Shown: positions 15,814 to 27,648, counted from the stretch's first letter. The stretch: DNA of 39,016 nt from Burkholderiaceae bacterium (GCA_023954035.1 JAMLIT010000037.1:1-39016), one strand, 5' to 3'. Notes: a model not told the origin generated them from the sequence alone. Translations and numbers: made by a program.

Positions 15814-16592
15814 ATGCTCGTTGCCCTTTGGCCGCAGCGCTGGAGCCGCCAGCAGCGCAGCAACGCCACGCTGGTCAGCGCCCTGGCGCTGATGGTGCTG
15901 GCGCTGGCTGCGCTGGGCTGGTTGCTGTCCTTCTTGCCCGAACCCATTGGCTCGAACGCGCAGGCGTTCTCGGCCGGTGCGCGCACCACCCTGTGGCTGA
16001 CCCTGGTCAGCGGCAGCCTGGGCCTGCTGCTGGGCACCAGTGCCGCCTTGGCGCGTACCTCACGCTGGCGCGCGCTGCGCTGGGTGGCCAGCTTCTACAT
16101 CTGGGCCATTCGCGGCACCCCGCTGCTGGTCCAGATTCTGTTCGTCTACTTTGCCCTGCCTGCCCTGGTTCCGGGGCTGAACCTGCCGGATTTCGCTGCC
16201 GCCGTCGTCGCCTTGTCGCTCAACGTGGGCGCCTACAACTCCGAGGCGATTCGTGCCGGCCTGCTGGCCGTGCCGCGCGGGCAGACTGAGGCGGCGCGGG
16301 CCTTGGGTCTGGGCCATGCCCATGTGTTCCTTGATGTAGTGTTCCCGCAGGCCTTCAAGATCTCGCTGCCGCCGCTGGTGAGCAATTTCGTCGCGCTGCT
16401 CAAGGATTCGTCGCTGGCGTACGCCATTGGCGTGGTCGAACTGACCAACGTCGGCAACCGGATTCAATCGGCCACTTTCCAGCCGATCGCCACGCTCTCC
16501 ACAGTGGCCGTCACCTATTTGCTCTTGACCACCCTGGTCACGCAGATATCGAACGCCATCGAGTACCGCTTCGACGTGGAAGGGCGCAGCAA

Positions 16593-16596
<4 letters not shown>
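15814..16596 (+). CDS. Polar amino acid ABC transporter permease
   Basis: The 260-residue protein has about five membrane segments and the HisM/GlnP-type permease domain. The EAA loop reads [23 protein letters not shown], which docks on the ATPase. The N-terminal segment [22 protein letters not shown] and [14 protein letters not shown] are characteristic of amino-acid permeases. The start at ATG 15814 lies 31 bases after the binding-protein stop; there is no clear ribosome site. The stop overlaps the ATPase start (GTGA). A single permease gene implies a homodimer channel. Confidence 0.93.
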
Positions 16597-17336
<740 letters not shown>

Positions 17337-17367
17337 GTCCTCCACCTTTTTTACCCCCGGAGTCACC

Positions 17368-18663
17368 ATGAAACGCAGTTCTCTCTTTCTTGCCTTGATG
17401 GCAGCCGGCCTGTGCAGCCTGTCCGGCCAGGCGCTTGCGCAGACGGCGCAGGATTTCAATGACATGCGCGCCGAAATCAAGGCCTTGCGCGCCGAGCTGG
17501 ATCAGCTCAAGGCCAGGCAGGCGCAGCCGGCCCCGGCGGCCAGCGCTTCGGCCTGGAACGAGCGCCTCGATACTGTCGAGTTGCGGCAAAAAGACGCGGT
17601 AGTGCTGGGCGACATCCCTGGAAGCTTTCGCCTGCCCGGCAGCGAAACCTCGATTCGCGTCTACGGCTTTGCCGAAGCCAATCTGATCAAGGATTTCAAG
17701 AGCACCGCGCCTGGCGACAACTTCACCAACCTGGCTGAGCAGCCGCTGGCGTCGACGCACCCCGCGACGGGCAAAAGCGTGCTGACCGGGCAGACCTCGC
17801 GCTTTGGGTTTGAAACCTCCACCCCCATGGCCAACGGCGCGTTCAACACCAAGATCGAAGCTGATTTCTATGGCTATTGCGGCAGCGAATGCAACCGCAA
17901 CCGCTTGCGTCTGCGCCACGCCTACGGCGAGTACGCGGGCTGGCTGATCGGCCAGACCTGGTCGACTTTCATGGACTTGGACAACCTTCCTGAGACGGTG
18001 GACTTCAACGGGCCCCCCGGCGCAACGTTCCGCCGCCCGGTGCAAGTGCGTTACACCTGGAACAACCCCAATCTGGCCAAGTTCCAGTTCGCGCTCGAAG
18101 AGCCCACCGATGGTGCGCACGCGCCCAATCTGGTGGCCCGCGTGGACAAGGGCTTCGACTGGGGCGCGCTCAACGCCCGCATCCTTTCGCACGAGCAGCG
18201 CGTGGATGGCGCCAGCAAGCGCGGCTTGGGCTTTGGCTTGGGCGCGAGCTACAAATTGACCGCAAGTGCCACGCTGATGGCGCAGTACACGCAGGTCGAT
18301 GGCGACGGCGATGGCGGCTATCTGGTCGGCGCAAATTACCCGGTGCTCGATGGCGGCATGCTGCGCCTGGACCGCGCCCGTGGCGTCGTCCTGGGCGTGA
18401 CCAACACCTTCAGCGAGCGGCTGCGCGGGACGATTTCTCTGGGCACCGTGCGCTCTGCGCGCAGCGTCGGCGATGCCTATGTAAACGCCTATGGCCTCGA
18501 CGGCAATGAGCGCCTGACCCAATGGCACATCGGCATGTACTACCTGCCGGTGAAGAACGTCGAGTTGGGCACCGAACTCATGGGCGGTCGCCGCAAGACC
18601 TATGGCGGCGACACCGGCACCCTGAGCCGACTGAACCTGCAGGCGCGCTACATCTTCAACTGA
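17368..18663 (+). CDS. DcaP-like outer membrane porin
   Basis: The 431-residue protein has a signal peptide (MKRSSLFLALMAAGLCSLSG.. ending near AQA), a short coiled coil (about 30-50, RAEIKALRAELDQLKARQ), and then a beta-barrel with the motif IRVYGFAEANLIKDF and an aromatic C-terminus ending in RYIFN, as required for outer-membrane assembly. This layout matches the DcaP family of trimeric porins, which carry dicarboxylates or other small anions in Acinetobacter. The start is ATG 17368 with GGAG upstream; the frame is open further back inside the ATPase gene. It follows the ATPase by 31 bases, so the importer and porin probably form one uptake route. Confidence 0.88.
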   Translation: MKRSSLFLALMAAGLCSLSGQALAQTAQDFNDMRAEIKALRAELDQLKARQAQPAPAASASAWNERLDTVELRQKDAVVLGDIPGSFRLPGSETSIRVYGFAEANLIKDFKSTAPGDNFTNLAEQPLASTHPATGKSVLTGQTSRFGFETSTPMANGAFNTKIEADFYGYCGSECNRNRLRLRHAYGEYAGWLIGQTWSTFMDLDNLPETVDFNGPPGATFRRPVQVRYTWNNPNLAKFQFALEEPTDGAHAPNLVARVDKGFDWGALNARILSHEQRVDGASKRGLGFGLGASYKLTASATLMAQYTQVDGDGDGGYLVGANYPVLDGGMLRLDRARGVVLGVTNTFSERLRGTISLGTVRSARSVGDAYVNAYGLDGNERLTQWHIGMYYLPVKNVELGTELMGGRRKTYGGDTGTLSRLNLQARYIFN

Positions 18664-18684
18664 CCGGTTTTCGTCTTTCCCCAG

Positions 18685-18713
18685 GCTGGCCGCGCAAGCG
18701 GCCAGCTTTGTTT
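18685..18713 (+). terminator. Terminator after the porin gene, abutting the next start codon
   Basis: A perfect 9-bp stem GCTGGCCGC / GCGGCCAGC with loop GCAA (18685-18706) is followed by TTTGTTT (18707-18713). It ends the ABC-porin operon 21 bases after the stop. Only one base separates its tail from ATG 18715. Confidence 0.8.
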
Positions 18714-18714
18714 C

Positions 18715-19593
18715 ATGCAATCAGAAAAACGTGGCTTGGCGGCCTTGCTGCTGGTCACCGCCGTATGGGGAACCACCTTCCCCGCGATGAAGCTGCTCTC
18801 GGCCCAGCTGGACGCGCTGCAGATCATCTGGCTGCGCTTTGCCATTGCCCTGCTGGTGCTCGCTCCCCTGTGGCGCGGAATGCGCGCGCAGGAGCGGCGC
18901 TGGGGCTGGCTGTTGGGAGCGGTGCTGTTCATTGCGTTCTGGCTGCAGATCGAGGGCCTCGGCCGCACCAGCAGCAACCGCAATGCATTCGTCACCGGGC
19001 TCAACGTTCTGGTCGTGCCCCTGCTCGCCATGGTCTTGCTGCGCCGCCGCTACGGCTGGCGCCTGTGGGCGGCCTGCGCGCTGGCCGCGCTGGGCATGGC
19101 GCTGATGTTTCATGAAGACGCTCCTTGGAACCTGGGCGATACGCTGACGCTTTGCAGCACGCTGTTTTATGCGATCTACATCCTGCTCCTCGAAGCATGC
19201 GCCCAGCGCAACGCGGCCGACCCCCTGCGCGCTGCGCGCATGGCCGCGGCGCAGGCCAGCGTGATGTGCCTGGCGGCCTTTGCGCTGCTGCTGGCCCGCC
19301 ACGGCGGACTCTGGCACGCCGGCATCAAGGGCCTGGATGCGCCCTCCTGGGCGGCACTGATCTATCTGGGGGTGCTGGCAAGCGTCCTGGTGGTGACGCT
19401 CCAGGCCTGGGGGCAGCAGCGCGTAGACGCTTTGCGCAGCGCCATCGTGTTCGGCCTGGAGCCCGTCTTCGCGGCGCTCACGGCCTGGGCCCTGCTGGGT
19501 GAGCGCATGGGGCTGCTCGCCTTCTCGGGCGCGTCCATGGTGGTGCTGGCGCTGATCTGGAGCCAGTGGCAGCCGGGTCCTACGGGGCGATGA
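18715..19593 (+). CDS. DMT superfamily (EamA) transporter
   Basis: The 292-residue membrane protein has ten predicted hydrophobic segments in two EamA halves. The first half opens with ALLLVTAVWGTTFPAMKLL, and the second half ends with FGLEPVFAALTAWALLGERM, both typical EamA signatures. Such proteins export or import small metabolites such as amino acids; the substrate is not predictable. The start codon follows a terminator tail with no room for a ribosome site, so either it is leaderless, or the true start or promoter differs. Its 3' end overlaps the convergent mrdA gene by 14 bases. Confidence 0.9.
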   Translation: MQSEKRGLAALLLVTAVWGTTFPAMKLLSAQLDALQIIWLRFAIALLVLAPLWRGMRAQERRWGWLLGAVLFIAFWLQIEGLGRTSSNRNAFVTGLNVLVVPLLAMVLLRRRYGWRLWAACALAALGMALMFHEDAPWNLGDTLTLCSTLFYAIYILLLEACAQRNAADPLRAARMAAAQASVMCLAAFALLLARHGGLWHAGIKGLDAPSWAALIYLGVLASVLVVTLQAWGQQRVDALRSAIVFGLEPVFAALTAWALLGERMGLLAFSGASMVVLALIWSQWQPGPTGR

Positions 19594-21523
19594 GGGGAAT
19601 GTCCTCGACCCGCCGCGGCTTGCCGATGGGGGCGGTCGCCAGGCCTTTGCGGACCGCCGCCATGTCCTCTTCGCTGGGGTATTCGCCATTGAGCCAGTAG
19701 TCAAAGACGCGCCGCGCAATCGGCGCCGCCACGCCCGCGCCCCAGCCTGCGTTTTCCACAATCACCGCCAGGGCGATCCGGGGATCGTCGGCAGGCGCGA
19801 AAGCAATGTAGAGCGCGTGGTCGCGCTGGTGCTCTTCGAGTTTCTTCGAGTTGTACTTGTCCTTCTGGCCGATGGTCACGGCCTGCGCGGTTCCGGTCTT
19901 GCCGCCCGAGACGTAGCGCGCACCGGAAAACACGCGGGTGCCGGTACCGCCCTGGGTCACGCCGACCATGGCGCGCTTGATCACGTCGACGTTCGCCTTC
20001 TTGAAGCCCAGATTCCTGGGTTCCTCGAGCACCGCCGGATGGCGCTCGCGCGTCATCACGTCGGTGGTGAACTTGCCCAGGTGGGGACGGTAAGACACGC
20101 CGCCATTGGCCAAGGTCGCTGTGGCATGGGCCAACTGCAGCATGGTGAAGGTGTTGTAGCCTTGGCCGATGCCCAGCGAGATCGTCTCTCCCGCGTACCA
20201 GCGCCGCTGCTCGGGGCGTTTGTAGGCGCTGCGTTTCCAGGCCTGGCTGGGGAGCACTCCGCGCAGTTCACCTCCCAGGTCGATGCCGGTGATCTGGCCA
20301 AAACCCAGTGGCGCCATGAAGTCGTGGATGGCGTCCACGCCCATGTCGTTGGCGAGCTGGTAGTAGTACACGTTGCTCGAGAGCACGATGCTGCGGAACA
20401 TGTCGACCGGCCCCAGGCCATGGTCTCCGTGGCTGCGGAAGGTGTGGCCGCCAAAGGTCCAGGAGCCGTTGTCCTGGGTGATGTAGCCGGGCGTGCGCTT
20501 GCCCGTCTCCAGCGCCGCCAGCCCCATGAAAGGCTTGTAGGTCGAGCCGGGGGGATAGGTGCCGCGCAAGGCACGGTTGAGCAGCGGCTTGTCCAGCGAT
20601 TCGTTGAGCGCGGCCCAGTTCTCGAAGTCGATGCCTTCAACAAACAGATTCGGATCGAACGTGGGTTTGCTCACCAGCGCCAGCACCTCGCCGTTGCGCG
20701 GATCGATGGCCACGAGCGCTCCACGGCGCTCGCCAAACAGGTCTTCGATCATGCGCTGCAGCTTGATGTCCAGCGTCAGCGTGACGGTGTTGCCCGGTGT
20801 CGCGGGAAAGCTCTGCAAGCGCCGCACCGCGCGGCCGCCGGCGGACGTCTCCATTTGCTCGACGCCGGTGATCCCGTGCAACTGCTGCTCGAAGCTTTGC
20901 TCGATGCCGAGCTTGCCGATGTAGTCGGTGCCGCGGTAGTTCGCCTCGTCGTCCGAATCCTGTATGCGCGCCTTCTCTGCTTCATTGATTCTGCCGATGT
21001 AGCCAATCGCATGGCTGGCGACCTCGCCAAAGGGGTAGCTGCGAAACAGCCGTGCCTTGACTTCCACGCCGGGAAAGCGGTAGTTTTGCGCCGCAAAGCG
21101 CGCCACCTCGGCGTCGGTCAGGCGGGTGCGCAGGGGGAGCGACTCGAAACTGCGCGACTCGTCCATCAGTCGTTTGAAGCGGCGCCGATCGCGCGGTGTG
21201 ATGTCGACCACTTCGGCCAGGGCGTTGATGGTGTCTTCGAGCACGCCCGCCTTGGACGGTGTGATTTCCAGCGTGTAGGCGGAATAGTTATTGGCCAGCA
21301 CCACACCGTTGCGGTCCTCGATCAAACCTCGGTGCGGAACGATGGGAACCACCGCCGTGCGATTGCTCTCGGCCTGCTCGGCCAGGTCTTCGTGGCGCAC
21401 CACCTGCAGGAACACCAGCCTGGCCACCAGCAGGCAGAACGCGAGCAGAACCACGGCTCCAACGACCAGGACCCGCGTGCGAAAGCGTGAGGCGTCGGCC
21501 TCGACATTGCGCAGCTCGGTCAT
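19580..21523 (-). CDS. mrdA: Penicillin-binding protein 2, elongation transpeptidase
   Basis: PBP2 cross-links peptidoglycan in the cylinder wall with the Rod complex. The 647-residue protein has one N-terminal membrane segment (about 17-40), a dimerisation domain and a transpeptidase domain. The active-site Ser327 and Lys330 lie in YPPGSTYKP, the second motif is SSN at 382-384, and the third KTG at 542-544 (SGGKTGTAQ). The ATG overlaps the mreD stop by four bases. It is the last gene of the mreB-mreC-mreD-mrdA operon; rodA, often next, is not here, and a convergent transporter gene follows instead. Confidence 0.96.
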   Translation of the reverse strand: MTELRNVEADASRFRTRVLVVGAVVLLAFCLLVARLVFLQVVRHEDLAEQAESNRTAVVPIVPHRGLIEDRNGVVLANNYSAYTLEITPSKAGVLEDTINALAEVVDITPRDRRRFKRLMDESRSFESLPLRTRLTDAEVARFAAQNYRFPGVEVKARLFRSYPFGEVASHAIGYIGRINEAEKARIQDSDDEANYRGTDYIGKLGIEQSFEQQLHGITGVEQMETSAGGRAVRRLQSFPATPGNTVTLTLDIKLQRMIEDLFGERRGALVAIDPRNGEVLALVSKPTFDPNLFVEGIDFENWAALNESLDKPLLNRALRGTYPPGSTYKPFMGLAALETGKRTPGYITQDNGSWTFGGHTFRSHGDHGLGPVDMFRSIVLSSNVYYYQLANDMGVDAIHDFMAPLGFGQITGIDLGGELRGVLPSQAWKRSAYKRPEQRRWYAGETISLGIGQGYNTFTMLQLAHATATLANGGVSYRPHLGKFTTDVMTRERHPAVLEEPRNLGFKKANVDVIKRAMVGVTQGGTGTRVFSGARYVSGGKTGTAQAVTIGQKDKYNSKKLEEHQRDHALYIAFAPADDPRIALAVIVENAGWGAGVAAPIARRVFDYWLNGEYPSEEDMAAVRKGLATAPIGKPRRVEDIPLIAP

Positions 21524-22038
21524 GGCTTGCGCTTTTCATCGCGCTCTGGCGCGCGGCGCTGGGGCGCCAGCAGCAGCCAGCTGGCCGGTGCCCACAGCAG
21601 GGCCTCCCATGCCGGCGCCAGCAGCACGCCCCAGCCAGGAAGCACGCCGCCGGCGAACAGGCCGACCAGCACCTGGACCCCGTGCGAGAGAGCGAAAAGC
21701 CCGGCCATTTGCGGTGCCTGGGACACGGCGCTGTACCACAGAAGGCGCCGGTGGGTAATGGCCACGCCATACATCAGCACCGAATAGGCCAGCGCATGTT
21801 GGCCGAGCAGGGCCGATTGCTGCACGTCCATGCACAGCCCCAGCGCGAAGGCGGCGCCCATGCCGACGCGAAGCGGCTGGTGCATGCCCCAGAAGGCCAA
21901 GACGATCATCAGCAGGTCGGGCATCCAGGGCGTGCGCCCGAGCGGGAGCATGTTCAGCGCCAGCGCGGCCACGAGGCTGGCAGCAAGAAAGACCGGGTTG
22001 GCCGGCATCAACAGCAATTGGCCGCGCGGCATGATCAT
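21520..22038 (-). CDS. mreD: Rod shape-determining protein MreD
   Basis: The 172-residue inner-membrane protein has about five hydrophobic segments and the family core PDLLMIVLAFWGMHQPLRVG and LGLCMDVQQSALLGQHALAY. It is part of the MreBCD elongation complex. The ATG overlaps the mreC stop (ATGA), and its own stop overlaps the mrdA start, so the three are translationally coupled. Confidence 0.95.
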   Translation of the reverse strand: MIMPRGQLLLMPANPVFLAASLVAALALNMLPLGRTPWMPDLLMIVLAFWGMHQPLRVGMGAAFALGLCMDVQQSALLGQHALAYSVLMYGVAITHRRLLWYSAVSQAPQMAGLFALSHGVQVLVGLFAGGVLPGWGVLLAPAWEALLWAPASWLLLAPQRRAPERDEKRKP

Positions 22039-22997
22039 GGGCGCGGCGTCTCTTTCTTGTCCTTGGCGTCTTTTTTGTTTTTCTTCTCCGGCTTGTCGGC
22101 GCGTGCGGGCTCGGCCGGGACTTCGGCAGGCGGTACGTCGTTGACTGCGGGCGAGAGCAGCAGCACGTGCCGCGCACCCTGCACCCGCGCCAGGGGCTTG
22201 CAGTACACGCGCGCAAAAGCCAGGTCGGCACGGCGCTCCACGCGCACCACCCGGGCCACGGGCAGACCGGGCGGATAGACGCGGTCCATGCCACTGGTTG
22301 TCAGCAGGTCGCCTTCCTCGATGTCCGCGCTCGCCTGCATGAACCGCAGTTCCATGCCGCCGCCGTGGCTGAGCACCGGGTCGCCAAAGGCCACACCCCG
22401 CTGACCCGTGCGTACGTTGACGACGGGAATCGCCTGGTCCCGGTCGATGAGCAGGGTCGCCTCACTGTAGAAGGGATGCACGCGCGTCACCTGGCCGAGG
22501 ACTCCCAGGGCATCGACCACTGGCGAGCCTGGCTCGACGCCGGAGGTCTGGCCTGCGTCGACGATGACCCGGCGGCTGTAGGAGTCGGCCGTGTCGTACA
22601 GAATCTGCGCCGCGCGCGCCGAGACCTTGGTGCGCGTGCGCAGATCCAGCAACTGCCTCAGGCGCTCGTTTTCCAATTGCAATTGCTCGAGCTGGTTGGC
22701 GCGCAGGGACGCTTGCAGAAGCTCGTGCCGTGCTTGCCTGGTTTGTTCCTGCGCCGCTTCGAGAGACTCTACATACTCGCTGCTGCGCCCGAAGAACTCC
22801 ACCGGCTGCAGCATCAGCCATTGCACGGGGTAGAGAACCGTGGCCACTACGTTGCGCACCGGCTCGGTCATTCGGAAACGCGCATCGGCCACCATCAAAA
22901 ACAGCGCCAGGGCGCTGTAGAGAATCAGCTGCGCACGGGGCGTCGGGCCCTGGCGCATGAAGGAGGGGGCGCTTCGCTCAAGGGTACCGTGCGGCAT
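22035..22997 (-). CDS. mreC: Rod shape-determining protein MreC
   Basis: MreC is a periplasmic scaffold anchored by one N-terminal membrane segment (about 22-38). A coiled coil (about 78-118, with LEQLQLENERLRQLLDL) leads to the beta-rich domain with VIVDAGQTSGVEPGSPVVDA and LTTSGMDRVYPPGLPVARV. The 320-residue protein ends in a Lys/Asp/Glu-rich tail after about residue 285, rich in KKNKKDAKDKKE, which is not part of the conserved fold. It follows mreB after 49 bases and overlaps mreD by four. Confidence 0.96.
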   Translation of the reverse strand: MPHGTLERSAPSFMRQGPTPRAQLILYSALALFLMVADARFRMTEPVRNVVATVLYPVQWLMLQPVEFFGRSSEYVESLEAAQEQTRQARHELLQASLRANQLEQLQLENERLRQLLDLRTRTKVSARAAQILYDTADSYSRRVIVDAGQTSGVEPGSPVVDALGVLGQVTRVHPFYSEATLLIDRDQAIPVVNVRTGQRGVAFGDPVLSHGGGMELRFMQASADIEEGDLLTTSGMDRVYPPGLPVARVVRVERRADLAFARVYCKPLARVQGARHVLLLSPAVNDVPPAEVPAEPARADKPEKKNKKDAKDKKETPRP

Positions 22998-23046
22998 GCG
23001 GCCTCCGGATCAGGCAGCGGGCGCTGCGCGCAGCAGCGCGCCGGGC

Positions 23047-24090
<1,044 letters not shown>

Positions 24091-24107
24091 TCAACAATCC
24101 TCTCGGC

Positions 24108-24131
24108 ACGGCAGGCGCCTCGGCCTGCCGT
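24108..24131. promoter_or_regulatory. Hairpin directly upstream of the mreB ribosome site
   Basis: Arms ACGGCAGGC (24108-24116) and GCCTGCCGT (24123-24131) with a six-base loop lie six to eight bases before the mreB Shine-Dalgarno on the minus strand. It is not followed by a T-run, so it is more likely a leader element than a terminator. Confidence 0.5.
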
Positions 24132-24274
24132 CGCCGTGTTACATGGGAAAACCGTGCCCGGGTACGCTGGTCCGAAAGCGGCGCACAACGACCACGGGCG
24201 GGTCCCGCAAAGCCAGGGCCTCGGGGACTTTTCGAACGAAAAGCGTCGTTGGGGGCGCCGGTCGGCAAAGGCGG

Positions 24275-24280
24275 GATAAT
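24275..24280 (+). promoter_or_regulatory. Possible -10 of the gatCAB operon
   Basis: GATAAT lies about 80 bases before the gatC start in the gatC/mreB gap. No -35 at the preferred distance is clear. The rest of the 24132-24357 gap shows nothing else I can support. Confidence 0.35.
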
Positions 24281-24357
24281 AGCGCATCCCCTGTGAATAA
24301 CTCCCGCCTGCGGCCCGGTCGCGGGTGCTTTACATCCGGTTTCAACACCCCCATTCC

Positions 24358-24657
24358 ATGGCATTGACCCCCACAGACATCGGCCGCCTCGCCCATTTGG
24401 CCCGGCTTGAGTTTGCGCCCCAGGAGAGCGAGCGAGTGCTTACCCAGCTCAACGGGTTCTTCGACCTGGTTGAGCAGATGCGCGCCGTGGACACGGCGGG
24501 CGTGCAGCCCCTGGCCCATCCCGTGGCGGCGCTGGAGCCGCAAAGCCTGCGCCTGCGCGAGGACGTGGTCAGCGAGCACGACGAACGCGCTGCCTGCCAG
24601 CAGAACGCCCCGGCCGTTGAGCGTGGCCTGTTTCTGGTCCCCCGGGTCATCGAATGA
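24358..24657 (+). CDS. gatC: Aspartyl/glutamyl-tRNA amidotransferase subunit C
   Basis: GatC is the small subunit that holds GatA and GatB together in the enzyme making Gln-tRNA and/or Asn-tRNA by transamidation. The 99-residue protein starts at ATG 24358 ([19 protein letters not shown]); a longer frame upstream lacks family similarity. The helical N-terminus and the C-terminal [20 protein letters not shown] are typical. The stop overlaps the gatA ATG by four bases (ATGA). Confidence 0.96.
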   Translation: MALTPTDIGRLAHLARLEFAPQESERVLTQLNGFFDLVEQMRAVDTAGVQPLAHPVAALEPQSLRLREDVVSEHDERAACQQNAPAVERGLFLVPRVIE

Positions 24658-26165
24658 GCGCCGCCATGCACTCCGCCCCATCCGCCTTGCACGAGATGCC
24701 GCTGTGCGCCCTCGCGCAGGCCCTGCGTTCGCGCCAGGTCAGCGCGCTGGAAACCACCGACCATTTTCTTGCGCGCATGCGCCAGCACCAGGGCCTGGGC
24801 GCTTTTCTCGCCGTCGATGAAGAAGTCAGTCGCGCCCAGGCGCGGCGGGCCGACCAGCGCCTGGCCGCCGGCAGCGCGGCGCCGCTGGAGGGCGTGCCGC
24901 TGGGCCACAAGGACATTTTTGTGACGCGCGACTTCCCCACCACCGCCGGCTCGCGCATGCTGGCCGGCTACCGGTCGCCGTTCGACGCCACCGTGGTGCA
25001 GCGCCTGGCCGATGCCGGCGCCGTCACTTTGGGCAAGCTCAACTGCGACGAGTTCGCCATGGGCTCGGCCAACGAAAACTCGGCGGCCACGCCCGTGGGC
25101 CTGGACGCGCCTGCGCCAGTGCGCAACCCCTGGGATCGCACGCGCATTCCCGGGGGGTCGTCCGGCGGCAGCGCCGCAGCCGTCGCGGCGCGTCTGGTGC
25201 CCGGCGCCACCGGCACCGACACGGGTGGCTCCATTCGCCAGCCCGCCGGTTTTTGCGGTATCACCGGCATCAAACCGACCTATGGGCGGGCGTCCCGCTA
25301 CGGAATGGTCGCCTTTGCGTCCAGCCTGGACCAGGCGGGGGTGTTTGCGCGTTCGGCCGAAGATTGTGCCTTGCTCCTCTCCAGCATCTGCGGGCCTGAC
25401 CTGGACCGCGATTCCACCTCGCTGGACCGCCCAGCAGAGGACTTCTCGCGGGGCCTTGGCGCCGCGCTCGACGGCCTGCGCATCGGCTTGCCGCAAGAGT
25501 TTTTTGGCGATGGCCTGGCGCCCGGCGTGCGCGCCGCGGTGGATGGCGCGCTCAAGGAGGTCGAAAAGCTCGGCGCGCGCCTGGTCCCCATTCGCCTGCC
25601 GCGCACCGAACTGGCCATTCCTGTGTACTACATCATCGCGCCGGCCGAGGCCAGCTCCAACCTCAGCCGATTTGACGGCGTGAAGTTTGGCTACCGCGCC
25701 CCGCAGTACGTAGACCTGCTCGACATGTACAAGAAGACGCGCGCCCAGGGTTTTGGCGAAGAAGTCAAGCGCCGCATCATGATCGGCACCTACGTGCTCT
25801 CGCACGGCTACTACGACGCCTACTACCTGCAGGCCCAAAAAATCCGCCGCATGATTGCCGACGATTTCCAGCAGGCTTTCAAAGACTGCGATGTGATTGC
25901 CGGACCCGTGGCGCCCACGGTGGCCTGGGCCATCGGCGCGCATGGCAGCGACCCGCTGGCCGACTACCTGGCCGATATTTTCACGCTCCCTGCCTCTCTT
26001 GCTGGCCTGCCCGGCATGAGCCTGCCGGCAGGGTTTGGCGAGGGCGGCATGCCTGTGGGCCTGCAGCTCATCGGCAACTACTTCCAGGAAGCGAGCCTGC
26101 TCCAGGCCGCTCACCGCTTCCAGCTGGCCACCGATTTCCACCTGCGCCAGCCCGCAGGCATCTGA
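24654..26165 (+). CDS. gatA: Glutamyl-tRNA(Gln) amidotransferase subunit A
   Basis: GatA hydrolyses glutamine to supply ammonia to GatB. The 503-residue amidase-family protein carries the Ser-cisSer-Lys catalytic set: Lys in PLGHKDIF, cis-Ser in [12 protein letters not shown], and the nucleophile Ser in [12 protein letters not shown]. The glutamine-binding region [18 protein letters not shown] is present. The ATG overlaps gatC; a second in-frame ATG at 24666 is possible. gatB begins two bases after its stop. Confidence 0.97.
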   Translation: MSAAMHSAPSALHEMPLCALAQALRSRQVSALETTDHFLARMRQHQGLGAFLAVDEEVSRAQARRADQRLAAGSAAPLEGVPLGHKDIFVTRDFPTTAGSRMLAGYRSPFDATVVQRLADAGAVTLGKLNCDEFAMGSANENSAATPVGLDAPAPVRNPWDRTRIPGGSSGGSAAAVAARLVPGATGTDTGGSIRQPAGFCGITGIKPTYGRASRYGMVAFASSLDQAGVFARSAEDCALLLSSICGPDLDRDSTSLDRPAEDFSRGLGAALDGLRIGLPQEFFGDGLAPGVRAAVDGALKEVEKLGARLVPIRLPRTELAIPVYYIIAPAEASSNLSRFDGVKFGYRAPQYVDLLDMYKKTRAQGFGEEVKRRIMIGTYVLSHGYYDAYYLQAQKIRRMIADDFQQAFKDCDVIAGPVAPTVAWAIGAHGSDPLADYLADIFTLPASLAGLPGMSLPAGFGEGGMPVGLQLIGNYFQEASLLQAAHRFQLATDFHLRQPAGI

Positions 26166-26167
26166 CC

Positions 26168-27616
26168 ATGACCGCCCCCCTGATTCACGGCTACGAGGTC
26201 GTCATCGGCTTCGAAACCCACGCCCAACTGGCCACACGCAGCAAGATTTTCAGCCGCGCCGCGACCGCTTTTGGCGCCGAGCCCAACACCCAGGCCTGCG
26301 CGGTCGATCTGGCCTTGCCCGGAACGCTGCCGGTGATGAACCGCGCCGCCGTGGAGTGCGCTATCAAATTAGGACTTGCCCTTGGCTCCCACATTGCGCC
26401 AGAGAGCATCTTTGCCAGAAAAAACTACTTTTATCCGGATCTGCCCAAGGGCTACCAGATCAGCCAGTTCGAGATTCCGGTGGTACAGGGCGGCGAAGTT
26501 TCCTTCCTGCTCGGCGAGAGCCTGCAAACCGTGCGCCTGGTGCGCGCGCACCTGGAGGAAGATGCTGGCAAGTCGCTGCACGAAGACTTCATTGGCCAGT
26601 CGGGCATCGACCTCAATCGTGCCGGCACGCCGCTCTTGGAGATCGTTACCGAGCCCGACATGCGTTCGTCCGCAGAGGCCGTGGCCTACGCGCGCGAACT
26701 GCACAAGATCGTCACCTGGATCGGCATCTGCGACGGCAACATGCAGGAAGGGTCGTTCCGCTGCGACGCCAACGTCTCGGTGAGGAAACCCGGCGCAGCG
26801 CTGGGTACGCGGCGCGAGATCAAGAACCTCAACAGCTTCAAGAGCATGCAGCAGGCGATCGACTACGAGATCCGCTGGCAGATCGAGGAACTCGAGGACG
26901 GCCGCGCCATCGAGCAGGCCACGGTGCTATTCAACCCCGACACCGGCGAGACGCGCGCCATGCGCAGCAAGGAAGACGCAGCCGACTACCGCTATTTTCC
27001 CGATCCCGATTTGCCGCCGCTGGTCATTGACCCGCAGTGGATCGAGGACATCCGCGCGCACATGGGCGAACTGCCGCGCGCCATGGCGGCGCGTTTCGTG
27101 GCCGAGTATGGCGTGCCCGAATACGACGCCGCCTTCCTCACGCAAAGCAAGCCCATGGCCGCGTACTTCGAGCGGGCGGCGCAGCCCAGCGGCCAGCCCA
27201 AGCTGGCGAGCAACTGGATCATGGGCGAACTGGCGCGCCGCCTCAACGCCGAGGAGCGCTCCATTGAGCAGGCACCGGTGGGAGCCGAGCAACTGGCGCA
27301 GCTGCTGCGGCGCATTGCCGATGCCACGGTCTCCAACAACGCGGCGCGCCAGGTCTTCGATGCCTTGTGGAACGGCGCGGGCGGCGACGTCGACGCGCTG
27401 ATCGACTCCCTGGGTCTGCGCCAGATGAACGACACGGGTGCGCTGCAAGCCCTGGTGGATCAGATCATTGCCGCCAATGCCGACAACGTCGCGCAATACC
27501 AGGCCGGCAAGGACAAGGCCTTCAACGCGCTGGTAGGCCAGGTGATGAAAGCCAGCAAAGGCAAGGCCAACCCGCAGCAGGTCACCGACTTGCTGCGCCA
27601 GCGGCTCGCACCCTGA
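26168..27616 (+). CDS. gatB: Aspartyl/glutamyl-tRNA amidotransferase subunit B
   Basis: GatB binds the misacylated tRNA and amidates its Glu or Asp. The 482-residue protein has the N-terminal kinase-like core with [14 protein letters not shown] and NKI-type motifs ([49 protein letters not shown]) and the C-terminal helical/YqeY tail that holds tRNA. It is the last gene of gatCAB, 32 bases from the convergent DUF4124 gene. Confidence 0.97.
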   Translation: MTAPLIHGYEVVIGFETHAQLATRSKIFSRAATAFGAEPNTQACAVDLALPGTLPVMNRAAVECAIKLGLALGSHIAPESIFARKNYFYPDLPKGYQISQFEIPVVQGGEVSFLLGESLQTVRLVRAHLEEDAGKSLHEDFIGQSGIDLNRAGTPLLEIVTEPDMRSSAEAVAYARELHKIVTWIGICDGNMQEGSFRCDANVSVRKPGAALGTRREIKNLNSFKSMQQAIDYEIRWQIEELEDGRAIEQATVLFNPDTGETRAMRSKEDAADYRYFPDPDLPPLVIDPQWIEDIRAHMGELPRAMAARFVAEYGVPEYDAAFLTQSKPMAAYFERAAQPSGQPKLASNWIMGELARRLNAEERSIEQAPVGAEQLAQLLRRIADATVSNNAARQVFDALWNGAGGDVDALIDSLGLRQMNDTGALQALVDQIIAANADNVAQYQAGKDKAFNALVGQVMKASKGKANPQQVTDLLRQRLAP

Positions 27617-27648
27617 GGCAGAAAAAAAGGCGGGGGGCGGCTCTGCAC

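Noticed and set aside
19817-21490. 557-codon open frame antisense to mrdA
   Set aside because: The opposite strand has all PBP2 motifs; this frame has low-complexity Gly/Val/His composition.
26358-26385. GCTATCAAATTAGGACTTG inside gatB as another repeat copy
   Set aside because: It lacks the core palindrome and encodes the conserved GatB segment AIKLGLALG.
27617-27648. Terminator between gatB and the DUF4124 gene
   Set aside because: There is an A-run (T-run on the minus strand), but no stable stem next to it.
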